Source of the DNA: Slackia isoflavoniconvertens
GTDB taxonomy: Bacteria > Actinomycetota > Coriobacteriia > Coriobacteriales > Eggerthellaceae
Assembly: GCF_003725955.1 (NCBI RefSeq)
Contig: NZ_QIBZ01000006.1
Location: forward strand, 98,277 to 162,276
Length of the DNA: 64,000 nucleotides
Reading direction: 5' to 3'
A model generated the notes under the pieces. That model was not told the origin of the DNA, ran no database searches, and saw nothing but the letters and a program-made list of their open reading frames with translations. Position numbers and translations under genes: made by a program. Shown piece after piece: positions 61,734 to 64,000 of this stretch. The number at the start of each line of letters is the position of its first letter. The stretch's first letter is position 1.

Positions 61734-62305
61734 TGGCTGCGACCGTGGAAAATAATCCGCTGGTCATAGACGTTCCTGCAGAGCTCTTCGCCCCGGCGGA
61801 GAGCTCTTCTTTCGAGGGAACCTATGACATGGGCGAGTTTGACTTCGGCCCCGACCATTACAAAACGGTTGGCACCATGCAGTGGAACGCTTTTGTGAGC
61901 AATGTTGGCGGTGCCTTGCTTGTTACGGGCTCCATCACCGGCGTTGTTGCGACCGAATGCTCTCGCTGCCTCGACGAAGTCGAATACGATGTGAATGGCG
62001 AGCTTGAGGCCTATCTTATTATTCCGGGCGAATCGGAAGCGCCCGAAGATATGGATGAAGACGAGTTCGACTATCTTCCCGAGAGCAATCAGCTCGATTT
62101 CGAGCCTATCCTCAGGGCTGCCGTGCTGGTCGATTTGCCTTATGTGCCGTTGTGTGCTGAAGACTGCAAGGGTTTGTGCCCGCAATGCGGCGCGAACCTC
62201 AACGACGGCCCTTGCGGCTGCAAGCCCGTCGAGGACGATGTCGTGCGAACCGATTCCGGCAAGCCGAGTCAATTCGCCGCGCTTAAGAATTTCAAGTTCG
62301 AATAG
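61733..62305 (+). CDS. YceD/DUF177 rRNA-associated protein
   Basis: DUF177 (YceD) proteins act in 23S rRNA processing. The 190-residue chain has the conserved ECSRCLDEVEYDV region and a C-terminal CxxC-rich part (CAEDCKGLCPQCGANLNDG). In most bacteria rpmF (L32) follows directly; here no rpmF is found before the terminator. Translation is coupled with the upstream gene through TAATG. Confidence 0.9.
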   Translation: MAATVENNPLVIDVPAELFAPAESSSFEGTYDMGEFDFGPDHYKTVGTMQWNAFVSNVGGALLVTGSITGVVATECSRCLDEVEYDVNGELEAYLIIPGESEAPEDMDEDEFDYLPESNQLDFEPILRAAVLVDLPYVPLCAEDCKGLCPQCGANLNDGPCGCKPVEDDVVRTDSGKPSQFAALKNFKFE

Positions 62306-62336
62306 AAAGAAGGACGCGTAAGCGTCCTTCTTTCTA
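62303..62336 (+). terminator. Terminator overlapping the DUF177 stop codon
   Basis: A perfect stem of 15 bp (TAGAAAGAAGGACGC and its complement) with a GTAA loop starts on the stop codon itself; T-rich arms act as the tail. Confidence 0.75.
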
Positions 62337-62362
62337 TGCGCCTTTGTTGGATATTTGGGCGA

Positions 62363-62513
62363 GCGGTTCTACCTTGCGGCGGCTTCCCCAAGGCCACGGC
62401 TCGCTACCGTTCGCTGCGCTCACTATGCGCTCGCCTGGCTTCGTTTAGCTTTTGAATAAAAGCATGCATGAACTCAGACGGCCCTTGGGGAGGCCGCCGC
62501 AAGGCAGAACCGC
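62363..62513. repeat. Large inverted repeat element (about 150 bp)
   Basis: Arms 62363-62395 and 62480-62513 pair over 33 nt with two mismatches and one bulge (left arm starts GCGGTTCTACCTTGCGGCGG). The 84-nt centre holds a smaller hairpin at 62448-62463 (GCTTTT GAAT AAAAGC). It lies between the DUF177 terminator and the MBL gene end. Confidence 0.75.
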
Positions 62514-62556
62514 CGTGACCAAGCTTGTTCGTGTATAGCGAAACGAAACCTTCTCG

Positions 62557-63543
62557 TTATTCCGCGAGGTAGAATTCGACGACTTCGCCTTCAATAATCA
62601 TGCGTATCGTCCCGCAATGCACGGCATGCACGAGATGGGCGAGCGTTTCGCCGAGGGAGAAGAACTTCTGCTCCATTGCCCAGCTTTCCCAATTGGGGTA
62701 TTTCCAGCTCGCGCTGCTCGTGATGTCGATGATGTCGTGATGGCCGGCGCGCACAAGGTCTTCCATTTCGGTAAGGCGCGCCTTGTGGTGGGCGATGAGC
62801 TCGTCTACGCGTCGCGCAAGCCCGCTGAAGGGCTCTCCGTGGCCGGGGAGCGCCAATTTCACGTCGTAGTCGCGTACCTTCCGCAAACTCGCAAGGAAGT
62901 CGCCGAGCTCGTCGGTCTCGAGCATGAATGACGAGATGTTCGGGGTGATGCGCTCGAGCACATGGTCGCCCGTGAGCATAATTTTCGATGCCTCGTCATA
63001 GAGGCAGATATGCGTCATATGGTGGCCAGGCGTTTCGATGACTTGGAAGCGGTAGTTTCCGCGGCGGAAGATGTCGCCATCTTTCAGATAGGTCACGGGG
63101 TAGTCGCCCTTCACGGCGGAAAGGTCGGTCGAGAATACGCGCGAGGGCTGGCGTTGCGATTCGGCGCACAGGGTCACCGCATCGACGATGGGCAAAAACG
63201 TGCTGCTCTGCAGCTTATTCATGATGCGCGGCTCTTCGAATGAATGCATATGGGCGTATACGCGCATACTCGGACGCCAAATGCGATCGAGGTTGCCCAC
63301 GTGATCGGGGTGGCTGTGTGTCGCAAGCACATCGATGTCTTGGAAGTCGAGGCCAAAATCATCGAGGGCTCGGCGCAATACCTGCTCGCACTCTATGCGG
63401 TTGAAGCCGACGTCCACGAGCGCGGGACGGTCTTCATCGAGGATTAAGTAGGAATTCAGCTGCTTGAGTGGGTTTTCGGGCAGGGGCACCTTGATAAGGA
63501 AAATGCCTGGTGCGATTTCGCATGAATGTTGGTTGTCCGCCAC
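62557..63543 (-). CDS. Metallo-beta-lactamase-fold hydrolase
   Basis: The 328-residue protein has the MBL zinc motif THSHPDHVGNLD, a second histidine in ETPGHHMTH, GDHVLERI (Asp ligand) and LPGHGEPF. It resembles glyoxalase-II-like or ribonuclease-Z-like subfamilies with a C-terminal helical extension. Substrate unknown. The start codon is GTG 63543, behind AAAGGGG. Converges on the plus-strand genes with the large inverted repeat between them. Confidence 0.82.
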   Translation of the reverse strand: MADNQHSCEIAPGIFLIKVPLPENPLKQLNSYLILDEDRPALVDVGFNRIECEQVLRRALDDFGLDFQDIDVLATHSHPDHVGNLDRIWRPSMRVYAHMHSFEEPRIMNKLQSSTFLPIVDAVTLCAESQRQPSRVFSTDLSAVKGDYPVTYLKDGDIFRRGNYRFQVIETPGHHMTHICLYDEASKIMLTGDHVLERITPNISSFMLETDELGDFLASLRKVRDYDVKLALPGHGEPFSGLARRVDELIAHHKARLTEMEDLVRAGHHDIIDITSSASWKYPNWESWAMEQKFFSLGETLAHLVHAVHCGTIRMIIEGEVVEFYLAE

Positions 63544-63795
63544 GTGAGACCCCTTTCGATAGGTTGATTTTCATTGTTAGCCGAACACTCGTGCCGTAAC
63601 CGGCGTTTTCGCAGTTAGCAGGACGGGCGTGCAAACGCCCGTCCTGCGTCTTCCCAGGTCGATATGGCTCCAATCTCGGTCGATCGCGGCGTTCGGCTGA
63701 GTTTTGGGCACGGCTCCGCCGGCCCGCCCGGGTCGGTTTTCGGACTCATCCGGACGGGCTGGAGGGCCCCGCCTATTCGGTTTGCCGGCCGCCCG

Positions 63796-64000
63796 CTACG
63801 GCACCAGCGGCCCCTCGCCGCGGCGCCTGCGGTCTGCCTCTATCGCCTCGGCCGTCATGTTCAGCTCCTCGTAGGGGACCTTCTCGACGCCGAGCGCGTC
63901 GAGCAGCTCGCGCCCGTCGGCGCCGAGCGCCGCCAGCAGCATGTCGATGGCGCACATGCCGCCCAGGGACGGCCTCGGCTCGGAGTTGAGCTGCGACATC
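63796..64000 (-). mobile_element. Partial IS30-family-like transposase (C-terminal end)
   Basis: The last 67 codons of a minus-strand frame that continues beyond the window edge. LNSEPRPSLGGMCAIDMLL looks like the C-terminus of an IS30-type transposase, where N-x-R-PR-x-LGG-x-TP-x-E is usual. The flanking 140 bp are much richer in G and C than neighbouring sequence. The call rests on a short stretch and cannot be tested here because the catalytic DDE part lies outside. Confidence 0.5.

Overview
The window looks like a piece of an anaerobic Actinomycetota chromosome, most likely class Coriobacteriia (Eggerthellaceae-like). I infer this from moderately high GC, AGGAGG-type ribosome sites mixed with GTG/TTG starts and possible leaderless starts, a LuxR regulator with a large membrane domain, MenA, ferredoxin-linked amino-acid oxidation genes, and a partial IS30-type transposase at the right edge. 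Genus cannot be fixed from the sequence alone. I see no rRNA, tRNA, CRISPR array or phage.

Layout. 1-3.6 kb: a tail-anchored hypothetical protein and two transporters (YkvI-like, AEC family). 3.7-8.9 kb (minus strand): a complete suf iron-sulfur operon, sufC-sufB-sufD-sufS-sufU. 9.5-12.4 kb: a family 2 glycosyltransferase, a YbhN-like flippase and a hotdog thioesterase. 12.7-18.3 kb: a five-gene energy-converting [NiFe] hydrogenase (Ech-type, group 4) operon in which the antiporter-like subunit (EchA) and the NuoH-like subunit (EchB) are one 960-residue polypeptide. 18.5-29.9 kb: pgsA, then a block built around indolepyruvate:ferredoxin oxidoreductase (iorA-iorB), flanked by two phenylacetate-CoA ligase/ACT-domain pairs and followed by an iron alcohol dehydrogenase and gluQ. 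A 188-nt region with a 15-bp closing stem fills the gap between iorB and the second ACT gene. 30-42 kb: a LuxR remnant, menA, a DUF2974 hydrolase, a membrane LuxR regulator, an ATP-grasp ligase, gltX, a multi-cluster ferredoxin, a NUDIX gene broken by an amber codon, and a TetR/radical-SAM divergent pair. 42-50 kb: a SAM-riboswitch-like leader with metK, then priA, def, fmt and an RsmB-type methyltransferase with a long RG/FDRD-rich N-terminus. 50-64 kb: DNA repair, rpe, a NifS-like desulfurase, a PHP phosphatase, Nif3, rpmB, asp23, fakA, recG, rsmD, coaD, YceD/DUF177, a metallo-beta-lactamase protein and the IS30 fragment.

How the parts may fit (inference): IorAB would oxidise aryl-pyruvates from aromatic amino acids to aryl-acetyl-CoA and reduced ferredoxin. 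PaaK enzymes would interconvert aryl-acetates and their CoA thioesters. Ech would reoxidise ferredoxin with H2 release and ion pumping. The Suf system supplies the clusters all of these need.

The most unusual signals are the structured RNA candidate at 25607-25794, the EchA-EchB fusion, a hairpin element present four times with a constant CGT/ACG loop, a 150-bp inverted repeat at 62363-62513, and perfect inverted repeats at the rpmB and asp23 promoters.
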